NCBI GenBank assembly: GCA_963766445.1
Contig: CAVXZW010000019.1
Location: forward strand, 286,418 to 350,417
Direction of reading: 5' to 3'
Source: JAICYJ01 sp963766445
GTDB taxonomy: Bacteria > Actinomycetota > Thermoleophilia > Gaiellales > JAICJC01
Length of the DNA stretch: 64,000 bases
The first letter of the stretch is position 1. Every line of letters starts with the position of its first letter. A program made the position numbers and the translations under genes. Under the pieces are notes generated by a model. The model was not told where the DNA came from. It searched no databases and saw nothing but the letters and a program-made list of their open reading frames with translations. Shown piece by piece: positions 17,001 through 26,140 of the stretch.

Positions 17001-17516
17001 CCCGGTTTGCGGAGTGGCGTCACTGCCCGCGCTGCGCGGCGGCGCTCGAGACCGGCCCCTGGCGGCACGACGGAACCGATGTGCTGCACTGCCCGGTCTG
17101 CGGCCTTGTCATCTACGACAACCCCGCGCCCACGGCCAGCGCCCTGGTCATGCGCGACGGCCTGCTGCTGCTGACGCGCCGCGCCCGCGAGCCGTTCGCC
17201 GGCTGGTGGGACCTGCCGGGAGGCTTCGTCGAGCCGCTCGAGACGCCCCAGCACGCGGTGCGCAGGGAGCTGCTCGAGGAGACCGGACTGGAGGTGACCG
17301 TGGGCCGTCTGGTGGGCGTGTTTCCCGGACCGCTACGGCGAGGACGCGCCTTCCACACTCAACCTGTTCTACGAGGCTGCCGTCTCCGGCGGCGAGCAGC
17401 GGGCCGCCGACGACGTGAGCGAGATCGGCTGGCAGCCGCCGGGCGAGATCGACCCGGCGCAGCTGGCGTTCGCGTGCTGCCGCGAGGCGCTTGCAACAAT
17501 TGTTCGGAAGTCGTAA
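16997..17516 (+). CDS. NUDIX hydrolase with N-terminal zinc ribbon (one frame break)
   Basis: GTG 16997 overlaps the previous stop. Residues 10-39 contain CPRC and CPVC, a four-cysteine zinc ribbon as in NudC-type NADH pyrophosphatases. The NUDIX box GGFVEPLETPQHAV-RRELLEETGL fits the G-5x-E-7x-RE-U-x-EE-x-G-U consensus. An extra G near 17327 breaks the frame. Removing it restores DRYGEDAPSTLNLFYEA and a normal C-terminus ending at 17516, about 172 residues. The substrate could be NADH, another nucleotide or mRNA cap-like ends; the length suits a short ADP-ribose or NADH pyrophosphatase. Confidence 0.82.
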
Positions 17517-17620
17517 AGGTCGACGCGGTTCCGGCCGATTACAAGGCCAACAGGCCTCGGCCGCCCAGACCGAGGTGAAGAGCGAGTCGTCCGGAGTGAC
17601 CCCCTCCGGAGGAGACGACC

Positions 17621-17773
17621 ATGGACGAGCTGCAGGAAAAGCAGGTTGAGATCGACGAGCGGTGGCTCTCGGAGTGGTTCGAGTTCGGGTTCTCCGAGCT
17701 CGGCAGCTACCTCGCCAAGCACGCCGCCTTCGATGATTACTGCCAGCGGCATCTATCACGACTAGATGGTTGA
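17621..17773 (+). CDS. 50-aa acidic small protein
   Basis: A short ORF, MDELQEKQVEIDERW to HLSRLDG, preceded by an excellent Shine-Dalgarno GGAGGAG (17608-17614) six bases upstream. It is rich in Glu, Asp, Trp and Phe and probably helical and soluble. The Shine-Dalgarno overlaps the 3' arm of a CCGGAG/CTCCGG hairpin (17592-17609), which could sequester it. A 10-bp perfect stem-loop follows at 17796-17818. No family is recognised; the strong translation signals are the main support. Confidence 0.6.
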   Translation: MDELQEKQVEIDERWLSEWFEFGFSELGSYLAKHAAFDDYCQRHLSRLDG

Positions 17774-17795
17774 TCGACATCTTCGTGACGTCCAA

Positions 17796-17818
17796 GGCGC
17801 AAGGCATCGCCTTGCGCC
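17796..17818 (+). terminator. Stem-loop after the 50-aa ORF
   Basis: GGCGCAAGGC (17796-17805) and GCCTTGCGCC (17809-17818) form a perfect 10-bp stem with loop ATC. There is no T-run, so it may be a non-canonical terminator or another RNA structure. Confidence 0.55.
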
Positions 17819-18097
17819 GGTCGGGAGTCATCTGGCGATCACGCAGATCACGACCGGGCGAGACTGAGCGTCAATACTGGTGGTATTGGCGCGACCGAGG
17901 CCGCCGCGAGGCGACGGTTCGCAGCCGTAGCCACCCTGGCAGATCGCCTGCATACAGCAACTGGTTGCGGCCAGGCTCGCGAGAGATATCGATCAACCAT
18001 CTCGGTTGCCGGCTCCATAACACCCAGTCGCCGCCCGGCGCCCGCACTCGCGGGATGTCCGGTCGTGCCCGCCCGGCCGGCGCGTAGAATCCGCCGG
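17819..18097. other. Leader region upstream of ileS, no gene seen
   Basis: About 280 bases without a convincing ORF. It contains an inverted repeat CAATAC-TGGTG-GTATTG (17872-17888). I looked for a T-box (actinobacterial ileS genes often have one) but could not find a full specifier/antiterminator set. Confidence 0.4.
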
Positions 18098-21000
18098 ATG
18101 CAGCGCTTCGCGCCCGTCCCCAAGCAGCCCGATCACATCGAGCTCGAGCATGCTGCCCTCGATCGCTGGCAGCGCGAGGGCACCTTCCAGCAGCTCCGCG
18201 ACCAGAACCGCGGCGGCCCCACCTACTCGTTCTTCGACGGCCCGATCACGGCCAACAACCCGATGGGCGTGCACCACGCCTGGGGCCGTACGCTGAAGGA
18301 CATCTGGCAGCGCTACCACGCCATGCTGGGCTGCGATCAGCGCTACCAGAACGGCTTTGACTGCCAGGGGCTGTGGGTCGAGGTCGAGGTCGAGAAGGCG
18401 CTGGGGCTGAACTCCAAGCCCGAGATCGAGGAGTACGGGCTCGACCGTTTCGCGCGCGCCTGCCGCGACCGCGTGGCCAAGTACGCGGGCGTCCAGACGC
18501 AGCAGTCGAGCTCGGCTGGGCCAGTGGATGGACTGGGACCGCAGCTACTTCACCATGTCCGACACGAACATCAGCTACATCTGGGGCTTCCTCAAGGAGT
18601 GCCACGATCGCGGCTGGCTGTACAAGGGCCATCGCTCGATGCCGTGGTGCCCGCGCTGCGGCACCTCGCTCTCCCAGCACGAGCTGATCGACTCCTACCG
18701 CGAGATCGGTCATCCCTCGCTCCACGTCCGTCTGCCGCTGGCCGGCCGCGACGGCGAGTTCCTGGTGGTGTGGACGACCACCCCCTGGACGCTGCCGGCC
18801 AACGTCGCGGCTGCGGTCCAGCCCGAGGCCGACTATGCCCGCATCGAGACCGGCTCGGGCATCGCCTACGTCGCCCAGAGCCGCCTCGAGCACGTGCCGC
18901 TGCACGGCCGCCAGGTCGGCACCGTCAAGGGTTCGGAGCTTGTCGGGCTGAGGTACGAGGGGCCGTTCGACGAGCTGGCCGCCCAGGACGGGGTCGAGCA
19001 CCGCGTTGTCGGCTGGGACGAGGTCTCGATGGACGAGGGCACGGGCATCGTCCACATCGCGCCCGGCTGCGGCTCCGAGGACTTCGAGCTGGGCGTGCGC
19101 GAGGGACTGGCCACCATCGTGCCGGTAGACGAGTCGGGTGCCTTCTACGAGGGCTTCGGCTGGCTGCACGGCCGCCACACCGGCGACGCCGCGCAGCAGA
19201 TCATCGAGGACCTCGGGCAGCGTGGGACGGATGGTCGAGGCGGGGGAGATCACCCACCGCTACCCCGTCTGCTGGCGCTGCGGCACCGAGCTGATCTACC
19301 GGCTGGTGGACGAGTGGTTCATCCGCTGCGACGAGGTGCGCGAGCCGATGATCGAGGCCGCCCGCGGCGTCGAGTGGACGCCGCCGCAGTACGGCAAGCG
19401 GATGGAGGACTGGCTGCGCAACATGGGCGACTGGTGCATCAGCCGCAAGCGCTACTGGGGCCTGCCGCTGCCCTTCTACTTCTGCGAGGACGGCCACATG
19501 ACCGTGATCAGCTCGGAAGCCGAGCTGCGCGAGCGGGCCACCAGCGGGCTGGATGCCCTGGAGGAGCTGCACCGGCCCTGGATCGACGACGTGCGCATCG
19601 ACTGCGAGTGCGGCAAGCCGGCCGAGCGCCTGCTCGACGTCGGTGACTGCTGGCTCGACGCCGGCATCGTGCCCTTCTCGACGCTGGGCTGGCACAACCC
19701 CGAGTTCATCGAACGCGGCTATGCGACCGGCTCGGCCGAGGGCGTCACCATCGCCGACCTCGGCTCACACGCCGACTGGGAGACCTGGTTCCCCGCCGAC
19801 TGGGTGTCGGAGATGCGCGAGCAGATCCGGCTCTGGTTCTACTCGATGCTGTTCATGAGCGTCGTGCTGGTGGGCAAGTCGCCCTACCGGCGGGTGCTCT
19901 GCTACGAGAAGGTGAACGACGAGACCGGCCGGCCCATGCACAAGTCGTGGGGCAACGCGATCTGGTTCGACGACGCCGTCGAGAAGATGGGCGCCGACGT
20001 GATGCGCTGGATGTTCGCCGCCCAGACGCCGTCGCAGAACCTGAGCTTCGGCTACGGGCCCGCCAACGAGGTCAAGCGGAACCTGCTGACGGTGTGGAAC
20101 ACGTGCAACTTCTTCGTCATGTACGCGAACCTGGACGGCTTCGAACCACGCTACGAGATGCTGGCCACCGGCCCCGACCCTGCCATCGCCAGCCCGCTCG
20201 ACCGCTGGATGCGGGCGCTCACCCAGTCGCTGGTGGCCGAGTGCCGGGCGGCGCTGGACAGCTACGACTCGCCGCGGCTGGTGCGCGCGGTGGAGGCGTT
20301 CGTGGAGGACCTCTCGAACTGGTACGTGCGCGCGTCGCGGCAGCGGTTCTGGAAGTCGGGCGACGCGGACGACAAGCGCGCCGCCTACGAGACGCTCTGG
20401 TACGCCCTCGTGCAGCTGCTGCGCTGCGTGGCACCGGTGATGCCGTTCCTGGCCGACGATCTGTGGCAGAACCTGGTGCGCGGAGCCTGTGCCGACGCGC
20501 CCGAGAGCGTGCACCTCTCCTCGTACCCCGAGGTGAAGGCGGCCCTGACCGACGACGCGCTGATGGCCGCGATGGCGAGCGTGCGCGCGGTGGTGCGGCT
20601 CGGGCATCAGGCTCGCAACGACGCAGGTGTGAAGCTGCGCCAGCCGCTTGCGGAGGTGATCGTCGCCACCGACGACGCCACCCGGCGCGACCACGTCGGC
20701 CGTCACGTCGATCTGATCGCCGGCGAGCTGGGAGTGAAGGCGGTGCGTCTGGCGACGTCGGCGGAGGAGTTCGCCGAGGTCGAGGTGATGCCGCTGCTGA
20801 AGGTGCTGGGCCCGCGCTACGGGCGCGACCTGGGCATGATCCGCGGCCTTCTGCGCGAGGGTGACTTCAGCCTCAAGGACGGGCACGTGGAGGTGGGGGA
20901 GTGGCGCCTCGAGCCGGGCGAGTTCGAGCTGCGAACGCGCGCCCGCGACGGCTTCGCGGTGCAGGACGGCGACGGCTTCGCGGTCGCCCTCGACACCGAG

Positions 21001-21213
21001 ATCACCCCGGAGCTGGAGCTGGAGGGCGGGGCCCGCGACCTGATCCGCGCCATCAACGTGATGCGGCAGGAGGCGGGGCTGGAGGTGGTCGACCGGATCC
21101 GCCTGACGCACCCGGCCGGCGCCGTCTGGGACGCGCACGGCGACTGGATCGCGGCCGAGACGCTGACGGTGGAGCGTCAGGTCGGCGAGAGCCTCGCCGT
21201 GGAACGCGCCTGA
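18098..21213 (+). CDS. ileS: Isoleucyl-tRNA synthetase (two frame breaks)
   Basis: Charges tRNA-Ile with isoleucine. Joined across frames the product is about 1037 residues, normal for IleS. The HIGH-like element reads PMGVHHAWGRT (His59-His60), the editing domain has VVWTTTPWTLPANVA, and the KMSKS-like element reads MHKSWGN near residue 612. These signatures match a distinct IleS subgroup and not the classical HYGH/KMSKS form. An extra base near 18512 and another near 19227 break the frame twice; removing them restores SRLGQWMDWD and QRGRMVEAGEI. As the only ileS visible and an essential enzyme, it is very unlikely to be a pseudogene. The epimerase ATG overlaps its stop (TGATG). Confidence 0.9.
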
Positions 21214-22202
21214 TGCGGCTGCTGATCCTGGGCGGCACGGTGTTCTTGGGCCGCCACGCCGCCGAGCAGGCGCTCGAGCGCGGCCACGAGCTGACGCTGT
21301 TCACCGCGCGGTCAGACCAACGCCGGGCTGTTCCCCGATGCCGAGCACCTGCACGGCGACCGCGACGGCGGACTGGCGCCGCTGGCGGGGCGCGAGTTCG
21401 ATGCCGTGATCGACACCAGCGGCTACGTCCCACGCGTGGTCGCCGACTCGGCGCGGCTGCTTGCGCGCACGTGCGGCCACTACACGTTCGTCTCCAGCGT
21501 CTCCGTGTACGACCAGAACGGCGGTGCCGGCAGCGAGGTCGACGGGCCGGTCGGCACGATCGAGGACGCCACGATCGAGGAGATCACGGAGACCAGCTAC
21601 GGCCCGCTGAAGGCGCTCTGCGAGCAGGCTGTCGTGCACGAGTTCGGCGACCGTGCGCTGGTGGTGCGGCCGGGCCTGATCGTGGGGCCCGACGATCCCA
21701 CCGACCGGTTCACCTACTGGCCGGCGCGGATCGCGGAGGGCGGCACGGTGCTGGCGCCGGGCGATCCGGGCGCGCGCACGCAGGTGATCGACGTGCGCGA
21801 CCTGGCCGGCTGGATGGTGGCGATGGCCGAGCGCGGCGCCAACGGGCGCTTCAACGCGGTCGGCCCGGCGGAGCCGCTTACGATCGGCGCTCTGCTCGAC
21901 CACTGCAACGCGGTCTCCGGGGCCGGCGCCGACATCGTCTGGGTCGACAACAAGGCCCTGCTCGACCGCGAGGTCGAGCCATGGAGCGACCTGCCGTTGT
22001 GGCTGGGCGGTGATCCCGAGCTGGAGTGGATGGACTGCGTCGACTCGGGACCGGCGATGGCGGCCGGGCTCAGGCACCGGCCGATCGACGAGACGATCGC
22101 CGACACCCTGGCCTGGCACCGTGCCAACCGCGACGCGCCGGGACGGGCCGGCTTCCGCATGTCGCGCGAGCGCGAGGCGGGCTGCTGGCGGAGCTGGCCT
22201 GA
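21213..22202 (+). CDS. NAD-dependent epimerase/dehydratase family protein (two frame breaks)
   Basis: Extended SDR protein of about 329 residues. The N-terminus MRLLILGGTVFLGRHAAEQA is the NAD-binding glycine loop. After an extra base near 21306 the next frame continues TNAGLFPDAEHLHGDRDGGL, VIDTSGYVPR and YTFVSSVSVYDQ. The ETSYGPLKALCE segment supplies the Tyr-x-x-x-Lys pair. Near 22181 a base seems missing, because the tail EAGLLAELA-stop is completed in another frame at 22202. Such proteins are often isoflavone-reductase or mRNA-binding-like SDRs of unknown substrate. The start overlaps the ileS stop, so the two are likely co-transcribed. It converges on ispH. Confidence 0.82.
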
Positions 22203-22222
22203 GCGACCTCGCCGGAGGGCCG

Positions 22223-23164
22223 TCAGCCGACGGCGCGGCGCAACTCGAGCGGCAAGGAGAAGTGGACGTTCTCGTTGACCAGCTCGTGTGACTCGACCTG
22301 TGTGGCGCCGCGCTCGCGGAAGTAGTCGACCACGCGCTCCACGAGCGACTCCGGAGCCGAGGCGCCGGAGGTGATACCGACCGTGTCGACGCCCTCCAGC
22401 CATGCCGGCTCGATCGAGGACTCATCGTCGATCAGGTACGACGCCACGCCCATCTCGCGGGTGACGTCAACCAGCCGGTTCGAGTTCGACGAGTTGCGCG
22501 AGCCGATCACCAGCACCAGGTCGACCTCCGCGGCCAGCTCCTTGACCGCGTTCTGGCGGTTCTGGGTGGCGTAGCAGATGTCGTCCTTCTTGGGCCCGAC
22601 GATGGCCGGAAAGCGCTCGCGCAGCGCCGCGATGATCTCGACCGTCTCGTCCACCGAGAGCGTGGTCTGCGTGATGAACGCAACCCGCTCCGGGTCGGGG
22701 ATGTCCAGCTCCGCGATCTCTTCGACCGTCCCGATCAGGCGGATCGCATCGGGCGCCTCGCCCATCGTGCCGACCACCTCTTCGTGGCCCTCGTGGCCGA
22801 TCAGCACGATCGTGTAGCCGTCGGCCGCGAATCGCTTCGCCTCGACGTGCACCTTGGTCACCAGCGGGCAGGTGGCGTCCATCACCTGCAGCCCGCGGCT
22901 GCGGCTGTTCTCATACACCTCCGGCGCGACGCCGTGGGCCGAAAGCACCACCACGGCACCCGCCGGCACGTCCAGCTCGGAGTCGACGAACACGGCACCG
23001 CGGTCGGCCAGCTCCTGGACGACGTGCCAGTTGTGCACGATCTCCTTACGCACGTAGACGGGAGCGCCGAAGTGGTCGAGCGCGCGCTCCACCGTGTCGA
23101 CGGCGCGGTCGACGCCGGCGCAGTAGCCGCGCGGCGACGCGAGCACGAGGCGGGTCGGAGTCAC
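22223..23164 (-). CDS. ispH: 4-hydroxy-3-methylbut-2-enyl diphosphate reductase
   Basis: Last enzyme of the MEP isoprenoid pathway, an Fe-S protein that reduces HMBPP to IPP and DMAPP. The 313-residue protein has the three cluster cysteines at 15 (GYCAGV), 99 (DATCPLV) and 197 (DDICYATQNRQ), spacing as in E. coli, plus the conserved HGV and SGASAPE segments. The reading frame is intact. It is monocistronic as far as visible, and transcribed toward the epimerase with a 20-base gap. It shows the presence of the MEP route in this organism. Confidence 0.97.
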   Translation of the reverse strand: MTPTRLVLASPRGYCAGVDRAVDTVERALDHFGAPVYVRKEIVHNWHVVQELADRGAVFVDSELDVPAGAVVVLSAHGVAPEVYENSRSRGLQVMDATCPLVTKVHVEAKRFAADGYTIVLIGHEGHEEVVGTMGEAPDAIRLIGTVEEIAELDIPDPERVAFITQTTLSVDETVEIIAALRERFPAIVGPKKDDICYATQNRQNAVKELAAEVDLVLVIGSRNSSNSNRLVDVTREMGVASYLIDDESSIEPAWLEGVDTVGITSGASAPESLVERVVDYFRERGATQVESHELVNENVHFSLPLELRRAVG

Positions 23165-23215
23165 GAGCTGATGGTAGATGAATCACCCATCCAGCGGCTG
23201 CGGCCGCGCAGCAGC

Positions 23216-23728
23216 TCAGCGGTGGGCGAAGTCGACCGTCCAGACCACGGCACCGCTGTGGCCCAGGAAACGGCCGCTGCGGCGGCCGATGCCGACCCAT
23301 CCCCAGCTGCGGGAGAGCAGGTTGGCGCGGTGCTCGGGGCTCGCCAGCCACATCCTGACGGTGGCCCGGGGTGAGCCGTACGTGCCGGTACCCCACGCCA
23401 GGTTCTCGCCCGCACCCCACGATCCGATCGTCGTGAACCCCGAGTTCACGATTCGGCGGTAGAGCGTCGAGCCGGTGGGGCTCGTGTGCGAGAAGTAGTC
23501 GCGGTTGACCATGTCGTTGGAGTGGTTCTGTGCAGCGGTTCGCAGGCCGGGCGCGATGTGCAGCGCACGCAGGCCATGGTCACGCCTTACCTGGTTGATC
23601 TGCAGGAACAGCCGCCAGCGATAGGTCGAGTTGGTGTTGGCGGAGGCAGGCGCGGCTACCGTCAGCGCAAGTACGACGGCCAGCAGCAGCGACGAAGTGA
23701 GTGCCCGTAGCTTCATTACCGTCTTCAT
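23216..23728 (-). CDS. Secreted CAP-domain (SCP/PR-1) protein
   Basis: About 170 residues with a Sec signal (MKLRALTSSLLLAVVLALTV... ending PASAN) and one CAP domain. The domain shows INQVRRDHGLRALHIA, AAQNHSNDMVNRDYFSHTSP, GAGENLAWG and the terminal SGAVVWTVDFA. Bacterial CAP proteins of this type act outside the cell, with proposed roles in wall or membrane interactions, but catalysis is not established. Two in-frame ATGs (23728, 23716) precede the signal; the first is chosen. It is separated from ispH by about 50 bases. Confidence 0.88.
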   Translation of the reverse strand: MKTVMKLRALTSSLLLAVVLALTVAAPASANTNSTYRWRLFLQINQVRRDHGLRALHIAPGLRTAAQNHSNDMVNRDYFSHTSPTGSTLYRRIVNSGFTTIGSWGAGENLAWGTGTYGSPRATVRMWLASPEHRANLLSRSWGWVGIGRRSGRFLGHSGAVVWTVDFAHR

Positions 23729-23779
23729 CGGCGGAACGGCGACCGCGATTAAGTCAGAACTCTGTAAACATGTGCCGGG

Positions 23780-24379
23780 ATGGGGCTCGGATACCGCATA
23801 GCGACGCTGGAGGATCTGCCCGCACTGACCCAAGTGATGACCACCGCGTTCATCGCCGATCCGGCCTGGGGGCCGTACTCGTTCCCCGATGATGCTCGGC
23901 GTGAGCAGCAGTCGTCCGCGTTCTGGGAGCAGGGGCTGCGCGCGGCCCTGCGGTTCCCCTGGACGCTGGTGACGCCCGGGTGCGAGGCGGCCGCGGTCTG
24001 GATCCCGCCCGGGGAGCCGGAGATGACGCCCGGCCAGGAGCGGGAGATGGAGGCGCTCACCGAGCAGATGCTGGGCGCTGAGCAGACCGCGGTGGTGATG
24101 GACATCTTCACGCGACTGGAGGCGGTGCACCCGCACGAGCCTCCCCACTTCTACCTGAGCCTGCTCGGCACCCACCGTGATCAGCGCGGGGCCGGCATCG
24201 GCATGGCCCTACTCGCGGACACGCTCGCGCTGATCGACGCGGAGGGCATGCCGACCTACCTGGAGTCGACCAATCCCGCCAACGACGCCCGCTACATGCG
24301 CCACGGCTACCGGCGGGTCGGACAGGTGACGCTGGCCAACGACCACAGGATCACGACCATGTGGCGCGACCCGGCCTAG
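23780..24379 (+). CDS. GNAT family N-acetyltransferase
   Basis: 199 residues with a single GNAT fold: YRIATLEDLPALTQVMTTAF at the start, the core strand HFYLSLLGTHRDQRGAGIG with the acetyl-CoA pyrophosphate loop RDQRGAGIGMALL, and LESTNPANDARYMRHGYRRV as the last motif. It resembles puromycin-acetyltransferase-like GNATs that modify small amines. It is divergent from the CAP-domain gene (51 bases between starts) and convergent with the PfpI gene. The substrate is unknown. Confidence 0.87.
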   Translation: MGLGYRIATLEDLPALTQVMTTAFIADPAWGPYSFPDDARREQQSSAFWEQGLRAALRFPWTLVTPGCEAAAVWIPPGEPEMTPGQEREMEALTEQMLGAEQTAVVMDIFTRLEAVHPHEPPHFYLSLLGTHRDQRGAGIGMALLADTLALIDAEGMPTYLESTNPANDARYMRHGYRRVGQVTLANDHRITTMWRDPA

Positions 24380-24476
24380 TCCATCCGACGCGCGGTCGGC
24401 GCGGGCGGGTCGGGGTGCGGCGGCGCGGGCGGGTTCGGCTCGTCCGGCTGTGGCGGATTGGGGTGCTCGGCCAGCG

Positions 24477-25037
24477 TCACGTCGTCGCCCCGGCCGGTGC
24501 GGCTGCGGCGAACCGCTCAACCATCCGCTCGCAGAACGCGGGCAGGTCGTCGGGCTTGCGGCTGGTGATCAGGTCGCCGTCGGTGTGGACGGTCTCATCC
24601 ACCCAGTGGCCGCCGGCGTTTTCGACGTCGGTGCGCAGGCTGGGCCAGGAGGTGATGGTGCGGCCCTTCAAGACATCCGCCTCCACCAGCATCCATGGGC
24701 CGTGGCAGATGGCCGCCACAGGCTTGCCCTGCTGCACGAACTCGCGGACGAACTCGACCGCCGCCGGCACCGTCCGGAGACGGTCCGGGTTCGCCACGCC
24801 GCCCGGCAGGATCAGGCCGTCGTAGTCCCGCGCCGCGACGGCATCGATGACGCGGTCGACCGGGAACTCGTCTCCGCGATCGAGATGGTTGAAGCCCTGC
24901 ACGGAGCTGTCGTCGATGCCGATCAACTCCACCGTCGCCCCGGCCGCGCGGGCGGCTTTGACCGGCTCGGTCAGTTCGATCTGCTCCACTCCATCGGTGG
25001 CGAGGGCCGCAAGGCGCCTGCCGCTGAGAGTTGCCAT
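24477..25037 (-). CDS. DJ-1/PfpI family glutamine-amidotransferase-like protein
   Basis: 186 residues of the PfpI/YhbO type. The nucleophile elbow is AAICHGPWML (Cys111-His112) and DYDGLILPGGVANPD carries the companion strand. Family members have been described as intracellular proteases, chaperones or deglycases protecting against methylglyoxal damage; which applies here is not evident. AAGGAG lies eight bases before ATG 25037. A TGCGGG/CCCGCA inverted repeat sits 26 bases upstream (25063-25079) and may be a regulatory site. Confidence 0.9.
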   Translation of the reverse strand: MATLSGRRLAALATDGVEQIELTEPVKAARAAGATVELIGIDDSSVQGFNHLDRGDEFPVDRVIDAVAARDYDGLILPGGVANPDRLRTVPAAVEFVREFVQQGKPVAAICHGPWMLVEADVLKGRTITSWPSLRTDVENAGGHWVDETVHTDGDLITSRKPDDLPAFCERMVERFAAAAPAGATT

Positions 25038-25062
25038 GGTGTGCTCCTTCGGTCGGTTGCTC

Positions 25063-25079
25063 TGCGGGCGGTACCCGCA
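25063..25079. promoter_or_regulatory. Inverted repeat upstream of pfpI-like gene
   Basis: TGCGGG-CGGTA-CCCGCA, 6-bp arms around a 5-base centre, lies just outside the Shine-Dalgarno of the PfpI-family gene. A possible operator; no regulator is encoded next to it. Confidence 0.35.
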
Positions 25080-25188
25080 AGCGGTCGCTGATAACCACAG
25101 GGACGTAGGATTCTGATAGCCAGGTCAGCTTCCTCACAACGGGTGAACTGACCCGCCACCCGGCCTTGGCCGTGCTATCTTTGGTCCG

Positions 25189-25211
25189 CCTAACCCTTAG
25201 GTCACCCTAAG
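25189..25211. promoter_or_regulatory. Metalloregulator-like palindrome upstream of ZIP transporter
   Basis: CTTAGG-TCAC-CCTAAG (25196-25211) is a perfect 6-4-6 inverted repeat, with an additional CCTAAC at 25189-25194. TTAGG/CCTAA arms are the hallmark of DtxR/IdeR/MntR-type boxes. It ends 20 bases before the transporter start, so binding would block transcription. Confidence 0.55.
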
Positions 25212-25231
25212 ACCATGACGGGGAGGAACGG

Positions 25232-26089
25232 ATGAGCTCGACGCACGTGGCGGTCCTGGGAGCGATCGCCGGCTTTACGATCTACCTGGGCTTGCCGCTG
25301 GGCCGCGTGCGCGGGCTTTCCGTCCGTACCCGTGGCATCCTCTCGATGCTGGCTGCGGGCATCCTTCTGTTCATCTTCTGGGATGTGCTGACCGCCTCCC
25401 ACGAGATCCTCGAGGGGAGCCTCACCCAGGCCAAGGCCGGCGAGGGCTGGGACACCTTCGTGGCGGAGTTCGTGATGGGTGCTGTCGGCTTCGCCGTGGG
25501 TGCCTTCGGGCTGGCCTGGCTGGAGCGGACCGTGATGCGTCTCCGCCCGCGCGCGCCGATGGCGGGCGGCAGCGCCGGGGCCGCGGTGATCGGCGGTGCG
25601 GTGCCCAGGACCGCGGACCTGGCGGCCGACGCGCGCCGCGCTTCACTGACGATGGGCATGCTGATCGCCGGCGCGATCGGCCTGCACAACTTCTCCGAGG
25701 GCCTTGCGATCGGTGTCTCCGCGCGTGCCGGTGAGATCGGGCTGGCGACCACCCTGATCGTGGGCTTCGCCATCCACAACGCCACCGAGGGGTTCGGCAT
25801 CGTCGGCCCGCTGAACGGCGTCATCCCCAGCTGGAAGTGGATCGGCCTGGCCGGCCTGATCGGCGGCGGCCCCACGTTCGTGGGCACCCTGGTCGGCTAC
25901 CAGGTGTCGTCGCCCGCCCTCGAGATCTGCTTCTACACGCTGGCCGCAGGCGCCATCCTGTACGTCGTAGGCCAGCTGTGGACGACCGCACAGCGCAAGC
26001 TGTCCACCGATCTGATCCTGGCGGCGCTCGTGGTCGGCTATCTGATCGGGCTCTCGTCCGACTTGATCATCACCTACGGCGGAGGCTGA
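25232..26089 (+). CDS. ZIP-family divalent metal transporter
   Basis: 285 residues with about eight hydrophobic helices. The metal-pathway helices carry HNFSEGLAIGVS and HNATEGFGI, the two signature His-x-x-x-Glu motifs of ZIP proteins, and an internal extramembrane loop is rich in Arg and Ala. It is expected to import Zn, Mn or Fe across the cytoplasmic membrane. ATG 25232 follows GGGAGGAA. A DtxR/MntR-like palindrome sits just upstream, which suggests metal-dependent repression and favours Mn or Fe over Zn as the cargo. Confidence 0.9.
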   Translation: MSSTHVAVLGAIAGFTIYLGLPLGRVRGLSVRTRGILSMLAAGILLFIFWDVLTASHEILEGSLTQAKAGEGWDTFVAEFVMGAVGFAVGAFGLAWLERTVMRLRPRAPMAGGSAGAAVIGGAVPRTADLAADARRASLTMGMLIAGAIGLHNFSEGLAIGVSARAGEIGLATTLIVGFAIHNATEGFGIVGPLNGVIPSWKWIGLAGLIGGGPTFVGTLVGYQVSSPALEICFYTLAAGAILYVVGQLWTTAQRKLSTDLILAALVVGYLIGLSSDLIITYGGG

Positions 26090-26140
26090 GCGCCTCCGCG
26101 GGCCGGCCGCGGGATCCGGGCGCCGTGGGACAATCGGCCC

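Noticed and set aside
17774..18097. T-box riboswitch upstream of ileS
   Set aside because: TGGTGGTATTGGCGCG is faintly T-box-like, but no convincing stem I, specifier Ile codon in a loop, or antiterminator/antisequestrator pair could be assembled. A covariance-model search would decide it.
17848..18123. 91-codon minus-strand ORF upstream of ileS
   Set aside because: No ribosome site, biased Arg/Ala composition, overlaps the ileS start region and shows no protein-like motif.
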